Assembly: GCF_031877795.1 (NCBI RefSeq)
Contig: NC_133939.1
Coordinates: 5,437,698-5,501,697 of the forward strand
DNA length: 64,000 nucleotides
Direction of reading: 5' to 3'
Source of the DNA: Strix aluco
Taxonomy: Eukaryota; Chordata; Aves; Strigiformes; Strigidae
Part shown: in pieces, positions 40,201 to 46,846 of the stretch
Layout: every line of letters starts with the position of its first letter
How positions within the stretch are numbered: position 1 is the first letter of the stretch
The notes under the pieces: model-generated
What the model was told of the DNA's origin: nothing
Databases searched by the model: none
The model's input: only the letters and a program-made list of their open reading frames with translations
Program-made: the position numbers and the translations under genes

Positions 40201-40438
40201 GAGCTGGGCTCCCCCGGCCCCAGCGTGCCCCGCTCCGCCTGAACCTCACAGGAGGAAAAGCTCCTCTCCCCGGACCACTTCCCACCGGGCACACCGCTGT
40301 TCCACCCGGGGCAAACAGAGCGCCGCAGGGGCGGCGAAGGCAGGGACAGCCCACCGGGGCGCGGGACCGACCCCCGCCCGCCGGCCGGGCTCCCCGGGCC
40401 TCCCCCCTCCCCCCTCCCCGGCCTTACCTGCCCGTCAT
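10254..40438 (-). CDS. LIMS2: LIM and senescent cell antigen-like domain protein 2 (PINCH2)
   Basis: Ten coding exons on the minus strand: 40428-40438, 25621-25780, 24736-24802, 24299-24419, 14611-14760, 13592-13742, 12398-12490, 11480-11528, 11218-11293 and 10254-10401 (stop TAA at 10254-10256). All have AG/GT borders and the phases agree. They total 1,026 nt and encode 341 aa, the length of the human main isoform. The protein starts [18 protein letters not shown] and consists of five zinc-binding LIM domains: LIM1 from about residue 15, LIM2 in the exons around 24.3-24.8 kb, LIM3 and LIM4 around 12.4-14.8 kb, and LIM5 in the last three exons. A basic tail ends in DLNSA. Known role: adaptor binding integrin-linked kinase (through LIM1) and parvin at focal adhesions. 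LIMS1 is a close paralogue; the N-terminus and the location identify LIMS2. GPR17 is nested in intron 4 on the other strand. Confidence 0.95.
12594..12828 (-). mobile_element. CR1 LINE 3' end
   Basis: The plus strand reads as the reverse complement of an avian CR1 3' terminus: a CACAGAAT end, then GTTAGAAGGGACCTTAAGGAT, CATGGGCAGGGACACCTTCC, and CTTCTCTGGGCAACCTG further on. The element is 5'-truncated, as is usual. It also lacks about 25 bp between 'CCTGGCCTTG' and 'CCACAGC' relative to the typical sequence. It lies in the LIMS2 intron between coding exons 6 and 7, in the same orientation as the gene. Confidence 0.9.
12922..13054 (+). repeat. Copy A of an unnamed intronic repeat pair
   Basis: This segment aligns by eye with 17523-17665 in the same orientation. 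The best block is CTTGTGGACTATTATCTTGC here against CTTGTGGATTATTATCTTGC there. Flanking similarity is lower, with a small gap. It lies in LIMS2 intron 6. The family was not recognised. Confidence 0.6.
15826..15955 (+). repeat. MIR-like SINE fragment
   Basis: The block CTGTAAAATGGGGATAAGAA at 15841-15860, followed by GTTGTTGTGAG and then TCTAAGTGCTAAGTATCATT, matches the 3' half of the ancient amniote MIR element in order. The 5' tRNA-related half is not clear. It is old and diverged. Confidence 0.65.
16426..16432 (+). promoter_or_regulatory. SOX-type motif upstream of candidate GPR17 promoter
   Basis: AACAATG fits the SOX consensus (A/T)(A/T)CAA(A/T)G and lies about 260 bp upstream of the TATA sequence. 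CAGCTG E-boxes occur at 16183-16188 and 16591-16596. GPR17 is known to be driven in oligodendrocyte precursors by SOX10 and OLIG2, but motifs of this length are common by chance. Confidence 0.3.
16689..16695 (+). promoter_or_regulatory. Candidate GPR17 TATA box
   Basis: TATATAG lies about 30 bp before a stretch (about 16720-16862) that has no ATG and ends in a strong donor, AG|GTAAGAG. It is on the GPR17 strand, 4.4 kb upstream of the coding exon, inside LIMS2 intron 4. It is a plausible core promoter; no transcript data are available. Confidence 0.45.
16720..16862 (+). other. GPR17: Candidate GPR17 5' non-coding exon
   Basis: The stretch starts about 25-30 bp after the TATA sequence, contains no ATG on the plus strand, and ends at 16862 before GTAAGAG. 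A matching acceptor, TTCTTTCAG, ends at 21083, 37 nt before the GPR17 ATG, and that short leader also lacks an ATG. Joining the two gives a 5' UTR free of upstream ATGs. The exon start is approximate. Confidence 0.45.
17523..17665 (+). repeat. Copy B of an unnamed intronic repeat pair
   Basis: Partner of 12922-13054 in the same orientation, about 4.6 kb away in a different LIMS2 intron (intron 4). The shared block around 17576-17602 is nearly identical and flanking similarity fades on both sides. The family was not recognised. Confidence 0.6.
21121..22155 (+). CDS. GPR17: Uracil nucleotide/cysteinyl leukotriene receptor-like GPCR
   Basis: One uninterrupted coding exon of 344 aa, against 339 aa for the human short isoform. 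It shows seven membrane segments and class A GPCR landmarks: TM1 about 38-62; LAVADLS with D82 in TM2; the C109-C186 extracellular disulfide; DRF at 133-135 in place of [11 protein letters not shown] (253-260) in TM6; and DPVMY (298-302) in TM7. N-glycosylation sites are N13, N16 and N19. The tail [14 protein letters not shown] is the same as recalled for mammals. Known role: plasma-membrane Gi-type receptor marking maturing oligodendrocyte precursors; its ligand pairing is debated. An acceptor AG ends at 21083, so translation begins 37 nt into this exon at the ATG of MNGPGDPSS. The gene lies inside LIMS2 intron 4 on the opposite strand, as in mammals. Confidence 0.96.
   Translation: MNGPGDPSSLLFNCSNQSNFSLETSEQCGKETHLENILFATFYFLDFILAFVGNALALWLFLRDQKSGTPANIFLMHLAVADLSFVLVLPTRLVYHFSGNHWPFGEIPCRLTGFLFYLNMYASIYFLMCISIDRFLAIVHPVKSIKLRRSLYAHLACAFLWVIVGVAMAPLLLSVQTVKMKNTTVCLQLYREKASRHALVSLAVAFTFPFVTTVTCYLLIIRSLKSGNRVEKHLKEKAIKMIIMVLMIFLICFVPYHVNRYIYILHYNGIKTSCETQRILALSNRIASCLTSLNGAFDPVMYFFVAEKFREALCNLFCVKKTVMLPQTYEGKTNESSLSAKSEL
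22437..22442 (+). terminator. Candidate GPR17 poly(A) signal
   Basis: ATTAAA lies 282 bp after the GPR17 stop codon and is followed at once by a T10-A15 homopolymer pair (22448-22472), which gives a T-rich downstream element. A second ATTAAA at 23818-23823 would give a 3' UTR of about 1.7 kb. The choice is unresolved. Confidence 0.3.
22448..22472. repeat. T10-A15 homopolymer junction
   Basis: Ten T followed directly by fifteen A, just downstream of GPR17. The run is self-complementary and likely polymorphic in length. Confidence 0.9.
28492..28525. repeat. 16-bp tandem duplication
   Basis: GGATGTTGATGCAAAA occurs twice back to back (28492-28507 and 28508-28523) and the first two bases of a third unit follow. 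Confidence 0.9.
28922..28969. repeat. 13-bp perfect inverted repeat
   Basis: TACAGGAGACACA (28922-28934) is followed after 22 nt by its exact reverse complement (28957-28969). The stem does not extend in either direction. It is too short for a typical microRNA precursor. Confidence 0.85.
30069..30091. repeat. A11-G12 homopolymer junction
   Basis: Eleven A are followed directly by twelve G in LIMS2 intron 1. The G run could form an intermolecular quadruplex. Its length may be unreliable in sequencing. Confidence 0.85.
34273..34394 (-). CDS. LIMS2: LIMS2 alternative first coding exon (1b)
   Basis: ATG at 34394 (context GCCATGG) opens [19 protein letters not shown], resembling the N-terminus of a longer human LIMS2 isoform that starts MAARLGALAASGLYRRRQ (from memory). 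The frame stays open to a good donor, GTATGT, at 34272-34267. The exon ends in phase 2, the same as exon 1a, so it joins the exon starting at 25780 in frame and gives HGNMSDAL. This predicts an isoform with a basic leader of about 41 residues before the shared NMSDAL. The frame also stays open upstream to ATGs at 34526 and 34544, so the start could lie up to 50 codons earlier. The 34394 start is preferred for its context and similarity. No GC-rich promoter surrounds it. Confidence 0.72.
37080..37160. repeat. A/C-rich low-complexity tract
   Basis: The plus strand here is almost only A and C, with repeated AACC- and ACAAC-like units in irregular order, so it is strongly strand-asymmetric. No gene is suggested. 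Confidence 0.7.
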
Positions 40439-40608
40439 GGCGGCGCGCCCCGGCCGGCGCCGGGCTGTGGCGGAGGGGCTGCGAGGCGGCACACGCGGCT
40501 CGGCTCGGCGGCTCCAGCCCCAGCGAGCCCCGGCGGGCAGCAGAAACCCCGCCCCGGCCCGGCGGCGGCCCGGGCCCCCTGGACGTGGGCGGGAGCCGCA
40601 GCCCCCGG

Positions 40609-40615
40609 TGACTCA
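40609..40615. promoter_or_regulatory. AP-1 motif in LIMS2 promoter
   Basis: TGACTCA is a perfect AP-1 heptamer, 171 bp upstream of the exon 1a ATG within otherwise GC-rich DNA. It is a motif match only. Confidence 0.4.
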
Positions 40616-40648
40616 GGGCAGCCCCCCCCCGGCCCCGCGCATACTTTT

Positions 40649-40658
40649 CCTATAAAGG
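40649..40658. promoter_or_regulatory. CArG box in LIMS2 promoter
   Basis: CCTATAAAGG is a perfect CC(A/T)6GG element, 211 bp upstream of the exon 1a ATG. It stands out as an AT island in GC-rich sequence. CArG boxes bind SRF and are typical of smooth and cardiac muscle genes. LIMS2 acts in muscle focal adhesions, so the link is reasonable but inferred. Its minus-strand reading (TTTATAGG) could also serve as a weak TATA element. Confidence 0.5.
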
Positions 40659-40800
40659 GAAAGAAACAGCGAGTAACGAAGCGGGGAGCGGGCCAGCCTC
40701 CCGGCCGCGGCGCGGGGACCCGGCGGCTCTGGGGCACGGCCCCGTCGCCCCCGGGAGTACACACTCGGGCAGCCGCTGTGAGCCTGGGAGGGGAGAGGGC

Positions 40801-42185
40801 AGAGGCTGGCGGTGCGGTTTTATGACGAGGCCGTTACCCGGTGCACAGTTATATCTGACATACACCTCACTGAGGTGACGCTTTCTCCCGTGAACAAAGA
40901 AGCCACGCTTCCTGCCCGCAGTTACACTCATTGCACATCCCCACGGCGAGGGGAAAACAACTTCCCAGCGTGTTTTGCCCCCAGGGCAGCAGAAGACACC
41001 TCTGGAAGGCTATCCTTCTAGATCACTCTTCCAGAGGAGGACCCCTCCAAGCGTGACGCTTTTGGTAACATCTAATCCCTTCCTGCCCATGATTAAACTT
41101 TGTCTTGAGTTTTATGTTTGCCCATGATTAAACTTTGTCTTGAGTTTTATGTTTGCTGACATGTATCAATATATAACGTATCAATGCTAAAGTGATCCAC
41201 CAAATGGGACAGCGAGTTTCTGACCAGAAGCAATTTCAAACTTTATTTGCATCTTGTAAGGCAGCCTAGTATGATGTGACTCACCATTGCTATGGATATT
41301 GTTGCAAGCTTGGGACTGATGATGGAAAGTCTGTGTTCTCTCTGTTTCCTGGTGTCCAAACATCTCATTTTTCAGCCCTGCAGTAAACATTTAGAATCAT
41401 AAAGGTTAAATTAGTATTTGGTATTTTTATTACTTATTTAAACTAGGGTGAAGAATTGAGTTAGATGTTCTTATTTTGGTTTAATGGTTGATTGAAGAAA
41501 GGGTAATCTTATTAATAAGCAGCCAACAATTTAACAGATTTGGCTGAGCGCACAGTAATAAACAGACTGAGAGCTTCTTACTCATCCTCTGCATCTCTCC
41601 TGTTGCAGTGGTTTCTGGGTGCCAACGCATAATGTTAGAGAGAAGCAGAGATTACTTGGACTGGCTGTGTGAGGAGACCCCAGGTGCTGCCAGGGGTGTC
41701 GGGAGGAGCACAACGCAGGGCAGCGCTCGACCTCGAGCGACCTCCTGGCCACCGGGCCCTCACCCTGGGCAAGTCTTCCCCTCGCCTCCTGCGTCCCATG
41801 GGGGCTGTGAAGGGTATCCGTCTCAAATATCACCGTTCTCTTACCAAGCTACATTCTGAAGTGATACCATCTTCTTTCCAGCTGCTGAAACCACAACCTG
41901 TTACCGCTCGCAGCTGCCAAGCCCTTTCGGTCGCTTCATGCGGAGCAGCCGAAGCGGGCTCTCCTGCCAGCAGCGACATGGCCGCCCCCGGCATCCTGCT
42001 CGACAAGCTTCCCCACTCCCTCCGCCACATAAATCTGTCTTTCCTTTAAAACCACGAGCAGGCGAGGCGCGGCAGTTGGCAGTGGCCCAGCGGGCCCGCG
42101 ACGCCCGCCTCGGCCCTCACGGCTCCGCGCACGCGCGCCGCCGCACGTCAGGGGGCCGGTAACCCGGATGCAGCTACTCCGCAAG
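40801..42185. other. LIMS2-SFT2D3 spacer between GC-rich blocks
   Basis: The spacer between the two divergent promoters. Apart from a 35-bp tandem duplication at 41084-41156, the central part (41.0-41.6 kb) is AT-rich and shows nothing recognisable. The GC content climbs again from about 41.6 kb. A 23-codon ATG frame at 41980-42051 was noted but not called. Confidence 0.6.
41084..41156. repeat. 35-bp tandem duplication (two copies)
   Basis: A 35-bp unit beginning TGCCCATGATTAAAC occurs at 41084-41118 and again, identically, at 41119-41153, with three more matching bases. Perfect identity points to a recent duplication. Confidence 0.92.
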
Positions 42186-42218
42186 ATGGCGGCGGGGCGG
42201 GCGCGGGGGGCGGTGTAG
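42186..42218 (+). CDS. Upstream ORF in SFT2D3 leader, at a TISU/YY1 motif
   Basis: The ATG inside CAAGATGGCGGC has strong context and opens the 10-codon frame MAAGRARGAV, ending in TAG 27 nt before the SFT2D3 ATG. An in-frame ATG at 42168 would lengthen it to 16 codons if transcription starts far enough upstream. The motif normally marks transcription starts with very short leaders. Whether it is translated or only a YY1 site depends on the transcription start, which is unknown. Confidence 0.35.
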   Translation: MAAGRARGAV

Positions 42219-42245
42219 CGCGCGCGAGCGGTGCCGGGCCCCGCC

Positions 42246-42920
42246 ATGGCGGACCTCGGCCGGCAGTTGCAGGAGTACCTGGCGCAGTCGAAGGCCGCCG
42301 CCGCCAGCTCCAGCGCGGCCCCCGCGCCGCCGCCCGCCGGCTGCTCGCAGGAGGAGGCGGGGAGCGGCGGCGGCCTGGGGGCCTGGCTGGGCCCGCTGAA
42401 CCCCTTCTCGCCGGGCCGCGGCGCCCCCCCCGCGGCGGCCGGGCCGGGGCCGGGGCCGGGCTGGCTGTGGGCGGCCGAGGCGGACCCGTGCCTGCCGGGG
42501 CTGTCGCGCTGGCAGCGGCTGGCGGGGAGCGGGCTGTGCCTGCTGCTGGCCGCGCTCTGCTTCGGGCTGGCCGCGCTGTACGCGCCGCTGCTGCTGCTCC
42601 GCGCCCGCAAGTTCGCGCTGCTCTGGTCCCTGGGCTCGCTCTGCGCCCTGGCCGCCGCCGCCCTGCTGCGCGGGCCCGCCCGCCTGCTGCGGGAGCCCAG
42701 CCGCGGCTCACTCCTCTTCCTCGGCGCCCTGGGCGGCACGCTCTACGCGGCGCTGGGGCTGCGCAGCACCCTCCTCACGGTGCTGGGCGCCACCGCCCAG
42801 CTGGGCGCCGCCGCCGCCGCGCTCCTGGCCGCGATGCCCGGGGGCGCCGCCGGCCTGCGCCGCCTCGGCGGCCTCTTCAGCGCCGCGCTGCGCCGCCGCG
42901 GCAAAGCGCTGCCGGTGTGA
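42246..42920 (+). CDS. SFT2D3: SFT2 domain-containing protein 3 (vesicle transport)
   Basis: An intronless gene of 224 aa starting MADLGRQLQEYLAQSKAAA and ending ALPV. The ATG at 42246 (GCCATGG) is chosen because it matches the mammalian start; the frame runs upstream without another ATG. The N-terminal 90 residues are a low-complexity Ala/Pro/Gly cytosolic region, longer in the Pro/Gly part than in mammals. They are followed by four hydrophobic segments at about 93-117, 121-142, 154-172 and 175-197. Diagnostic stretches are LCFGLAALYAPLLLLRARKF and LRSTLLTVLGA. Family role: SFT2/Got1-like membrane proteins act in fusion of retrograde endosome-derived vesicles with the Golgi. Codon use is extremely GC-rich. 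It is divergent to LIMS2 and convergent with WDR33. Confidence 0.94.
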   Translation: MADLGRQLQEYLAQSKAAAASSSAAPAPPPAGCSQEEAGSGGGLGAWLGPLNPFSPGRGAPPAAAGPGPGPGWLWAAEADPCLPGLSRWQRLAGSGLCLLLAALCFGLAALYAPLLLLRARKFALLWSLGSLCALAAAALLRGPARLLREPSRGSLLFLGALGGTLYAALGLRSTLLTVLGATAQLGAAAAALLAAMPGGAAGLRRLGGLFSAALRRRGKALPV

Positions 42921-44243
42921 GGCCGCCCCCCCCCCCGCCCCTCTCCGCCGCCGCGGGGGGAGGACCGGCCGCCGCCCGGCGGGACTCGGACAAAGGGACG
43001 GAGAGACTGGCGCTGGCGCCGGGCCAGGCGCGGGGCACGGAGACGCCGACGAGGATGGCGCCGTCGTACACCGCTTCCCTTGCACCGCGCTGGCGTTCCG
43101 GCTGGGTTTTCCTCACCAGGTCTTGAGCAAGAAGAGCAGCGGCTGGCACCTGGGAACGGCGGCAGTGACTCTGGGAACTCATTTTGCTGTGTTCAGGGGT
43201 AGCGGTGCTGGTGCCGGCCTGCCGAGCCGCCCCCCCGCACGGGATTTTGCCGTACGGCAAAGTGAGCTCGATAGCCGTGGGCTGGAGTCTCTGCGGCTCC
43301 GGGTGGGAGCTGGCAGCACCCCACTTCCCTACCTCCAGTATAGGACCATGTGGCTGCTGCAGCCTGCTTCAAAACGTGAGTGACGTTACGCAGCTGATGA
43401 AATGTAAATTATTGACTTGCCCGGTACGTGAAAAGCAAGTATCTTAACAGCTGAGGTGCGGAGGGCTGACTGAAGGTGAAACACGGAGGCAGTTTAGCAA
43501 AATCTGATCAAGTGTGGGGGTGAACGTTCAAAAATAGTTAACTGCTGTTAACTCGTTTCTGTGCAGACCCCTACGCTCTGAACGCATCCGTCAGACGCTG
43601 TATAGTGCAGTCATCAGCCACCTCCGGCCAGGGGTGAATATGAATACTGTGCCCACTGAACTGCATTTCTCTCTAAAAAACATCTTTAAAATACCATCCA
43701 GTAAGTGAGACAAACTTTCCTGGGGCTGTAGGTCACAAAGACTACCCCCTCACGTCGCATGACAGTTAATCTTGGTTCAGAGCTTTGGCCTTCGCAGGTA
43801 TTGCTGCTTTACAGCTGCTCTAAGGTACCAAGTACCTGGGCTTTAAAGGGGTAGCTTCAGCTCGTAGAACTTTATTTTTCATATGGGCAGGAATTACTTG
43901 TCACAGCATGACCTTCAAAAATAGATTTGCTAGTAATTGGAGCCAGTTTCAGCTAGCAGAGCTCAGTGTCAGTGCAGAAACTAAGCAGCCTGAGGAAGGT
44001 GCTGAGAGCCTGCTACCAGAGTCGGGCTGCACTGCTGCAGATAAACGGGGCTACTAGGCCTAACCTGCTCAGAGCCCAAGTGGGTGTCTCACTGAGTATA
44101 TGTGCCTTATCTACAAAATGAAGTCAAACACTGCAATACTTATCTGTTGTCACTACTTGGGGTTTAGCATATTCACCTAATACTTGGTCCGAATTAAACC
44201 GAAATTGTTAAATGGGGGTACTTAAATGTACATAGATTGCTTT

Positions 44244-44249
44244 AATAAA
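44244..44249 (+). terminator. Candidate SFT2D3 poly(A) signal
   Basis: An AATAAA on the SFT2D3 strand, 1.3 kb after the stop codon. No strong GT-rich element follows closely, so confidence is moderate to low. Confidence 0.4.
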
Positions 44250-45746
44250 ACGATTTGTATACCAAATGTCAGTATAGACATTCCACTAATGGTCACTTTT
44301 TTTTTCCTTAAAATTGTAGATCAGAGCTATCTGAATAGCATTATTAGTACTCTCACTTTTACAACTTCTAAGCTATAGTATATAAATTTAATTTTATTCT
44401 TAACAGCAATATCAAATTAAACAAATCTTAGACAAGGTGGAGCTGTAAACTAGCAGGTAGATCATAAGGATTCTACATGCAGCACTGGTAAAAGAACTTG
44501 ACCTGAAGAGTACAGAAGTATATTCCCATCAAGTAATTTTATCCATTTTCCATCAATAGTGGGTTGTGGTATTGTGGACTGGGAAGCTGCTTCTGTCTCT
44601 CCTGCTATGCTGTCACCTTCTAAGATGTTATACAAAAGCTAGGTAGTTACCCAGTTTTCTTAGGACTTTTTGTGTATATTCCATGATCATGGAGTATCTC
44701 AAAACTTAATTAAAAAAGCTGTCCCTTGATTAAGACTTACTTAACAGCAAGTACCATAGTGGTTTAAGGAGTTAAGCAACCATCAGAGGAAAACCAAGCA
44801 TACCCCCTTTTGTTTAGATAAAGCTGGGTTTCCTATTACTAGGTGCACTCCAGCTTGTTTTGGTAGAGGACTGTGGTTTAATTAAGGACTAAAGCTCATC
44901 CTTTAAATCCCATGTTCTAACTATTAGACAAAAGTCACTTTCAGCCCCTTAAAAATATATTAAGACTTGTTAAAAAAAAGGGGAAGCTTTCCCCTTTGCT
45001 AACGACTAAATCATTGGTATTTATCGTTAAAACTTCAGGATAGATCCTAACTCACAGATTTGGTCACCAAAAGTGACCAAAGCCCTTCTTCAAATAGAGG
45101 TAAAAAGCACTTTTTTTTTTTTCCCCTCAAAGGAGAAACTGTGTCATAGCAGGTGCATCTCAGCTGTTTCCTGGTTAATTCCTTTAAGACCATTCTGTTC
45201 CTCTAGAGCCCAATGACAAGGGTTTTATAGGCTAATGATCAGAGTTAATTACTAAAATTTTCAAATGCCATTTTATACACGAATTAAAAAGTAGGAAAAA
45301 ATCTCTGCTGGTGACTGACTGAACCAAGAGCAGTTAAGCACCTATGCTTTGATCTCTTTAAATAAGATAGGTCATCAGGACTTAAACCAGTCTTTAGTAA
45401 ACCTGACTGTATGAGAAGTCAGGTAAAATAGCTGCTGTGTATTGCTGTTGTTGCAGTAGCCTTGTCAGCTCTAGAACTATATTGCCATATTATCCTGAAT
45501 ATTAGAACATGAAATTCACAGCTGGGGTGGGGAGGGAAGCCTGCTAGTGATACTTTTCATTATACATTATATCCTCTACTTTTAATGTAGGATATTCCTG
45601 AGAGCTGGCTTTAGAGTATGTACTTACGTGATAAAATTTTCACTGAGGCTTTAGGTATTAAAGGAGCCTTTTTTGGTAACCTGGTGACTGGAGATGATTT
45701 ATATGAATGATTTATGGGGAAAACAAACTCATGATTGGTAAGCAGC

Positions 45747-45752
45747 TTTATT
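45747..45752 (-). terminator. Candidate WDR33 poly(A) signal
   Basis: AATAAA on the minus strand, 1.1 kb after the WDR33 stop, followed about 20 nt later by GTTTGTTTT, a typical GU-rich downstream element. Another minus-strand AATAAA near 43872 would extend the UTR past the end of SFT2D3. Confidence 0.5.
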
Positions 45753-46846
45753 ATGAAATGTGGGAAATGGGCATAACCCCTCCTCATTTCCCTCCCCTAG
45801 TAAAACTAGGAAACAATATCCTAAAGAAAGATACTTAAAAAAACATTAAGATGAAAGTGATCAACTATTGAGGTTTGTACTTCAGCATTTGAATGCACCA
45901 GACTCTACTCAGCACCCGTATCTTTAAGCAGTGCATCCTACAGACATTGTAAAACATACACATCCATATTAATCAAGCTGCTAAACTTCCTTCTTCCTCA
46001 GTTTCTATAAACAGATGCTATTTTGAAGAAAAATATTTGACTCGCCTAGGTGAAGCGTAGAATGACAATATTTGTCATGATGTCTATTTGCTAGTAGTCC
46101 GGGTTATAACTCACATTATGTCTACAACAACTTTTTCTAAATGGTGTTCCACGTTTTTCTCTTTCAGGATGGTAGACTAGCAAGCAGCGGTGATTTCCTG
46201 TGTTTTGGAATTTTAACGTCAGCACCACTTGTAATCTGTAGACAGCTGTGGCTAAAGGTGAAAACGAAAGTTCTCTATACATGATACAGCAAAAAACTAG
46301 GAGTCAGCTATTAGTATTTTAAACGGTTGAGATTTCAGGAGGTAGTTCTGTTGCTCCAACTGATAGACGTTTGCCTAAAGACAACCCTCTCTGTAGTAAT
46401 AGGTGAGTAAAGAATCACACACTGTGTTGATTTTTTGTTAATTTTTGCGCAAATTACATTCTGTATTCATACAAAAACAACGTAACTCTTCTGACAAACT
46501 GTACATATAGAAACAAGTTTCTGTCTGGAGGTGAACTGAAATCTGTGGAGGTGCTCCATGTCTCACAACACTTAAAAAAAATTTCCAGCTCTTCACAAAA
46601 CAAAGTAGGTAAGAGAAGGTGAGGAAAACAGGGGTGGAGAGGACAAAACAAAGCTAGCTACAATACTGCAGCTAGTAGCAGTTGATTGATCTAGGAAAAG
46701 ACCCTTGTTAGGAACTAATGCACATTGAGTTATCCCAGTTAAGAATCCAGGTTTGTGGTGTTGCAGGGTTACTTTATGAGTCCAGAGTAGCAGTCTATTT
46801 AAATATTGTCCAGCAGGGACTGGGCGTGACCCAGTCAAAGCCTCTT

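Larger units (their letters stand above)
25781..40427. other. LIMS2 first intron (contains exon 1b)
   Basis: This 14.6-kb intron separates the 11-nt coding part of exon 1a from exon 2. Its only coding feature is the alternative first exon at 34273-34394. It holds low-complexity tracts (T19 at 27911-27929, A11-G12 at 30069-30091, an A/C-rich stretch at about 37080-37160), a 16-bp tandem duplication and a 13-bp inverted repeat. The many short open frames lack splice or homology support. No long interspersed element was recognised. Confidence 0.75.
39920..40800 (-). promoter_or_regulatory. LIMS2 exon 1a GC-rich promoter region
   Basis: A very GC- and CpG-rich block surrounds the 11-nt coding part of exon 1a (ATG at 40438, donor GTAAGG at 40427-40422). 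There is no TATA box at the usual distance that can be tied to a start site. A CArG box and an AP-1 site lie 170-220 bp upstream of the ATG and are listed separately. Confidence 0.7.
41930..43330 (+). promoter_or_regulatory. SFT2D3 CpG-island-like promoter and gene body
   Basis: An extremely GC- and CpG-rich block covers the promoter, the whole intronless SFT2D3 gene and the start of its 3' UTR. Just before the gene it contains a CAAGATGGCGGC element (42182-42193) of the YY1/TISU type, and GCACGTCA upstream, a CRE-like half site. Confidence 0.65.
42921..46846. other. Convergent SFT2D3-WDR33 3' UTR region
   Basis: This tail-to-tail interval should hold the SFT2D3 3' UTR (to a hexamer at 44244) and the WDR33 3' UTR (to a hexamer at 45752), leaving about 1.5 kb between. 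No further coding exon or repeat was recognised. Confidence 0.6.

Noticed and set aside
39809..40655. Long open frames on both strands across LIMS2 exon 1a
   Set aside because: They are explained by high GC content and scarcity of stop codons. The splice-supported LIMS2 start explains the region.
41980..42051. 23-codon ATG frame (MAAPGILLDK...) upstream of SFT2D3
   Set aside because: No donor, homology or transcript evidence. Antisense and alternate frames in this GC-rich zone are generally open.
41936..42739. Long minus-strand open frame of 267 codons over SFT2D3
   Set aside because: It is a compositional shadow of GC-rich SFT2D3 coding sequence: Arg/Ala/Pro-rich, without motifs.
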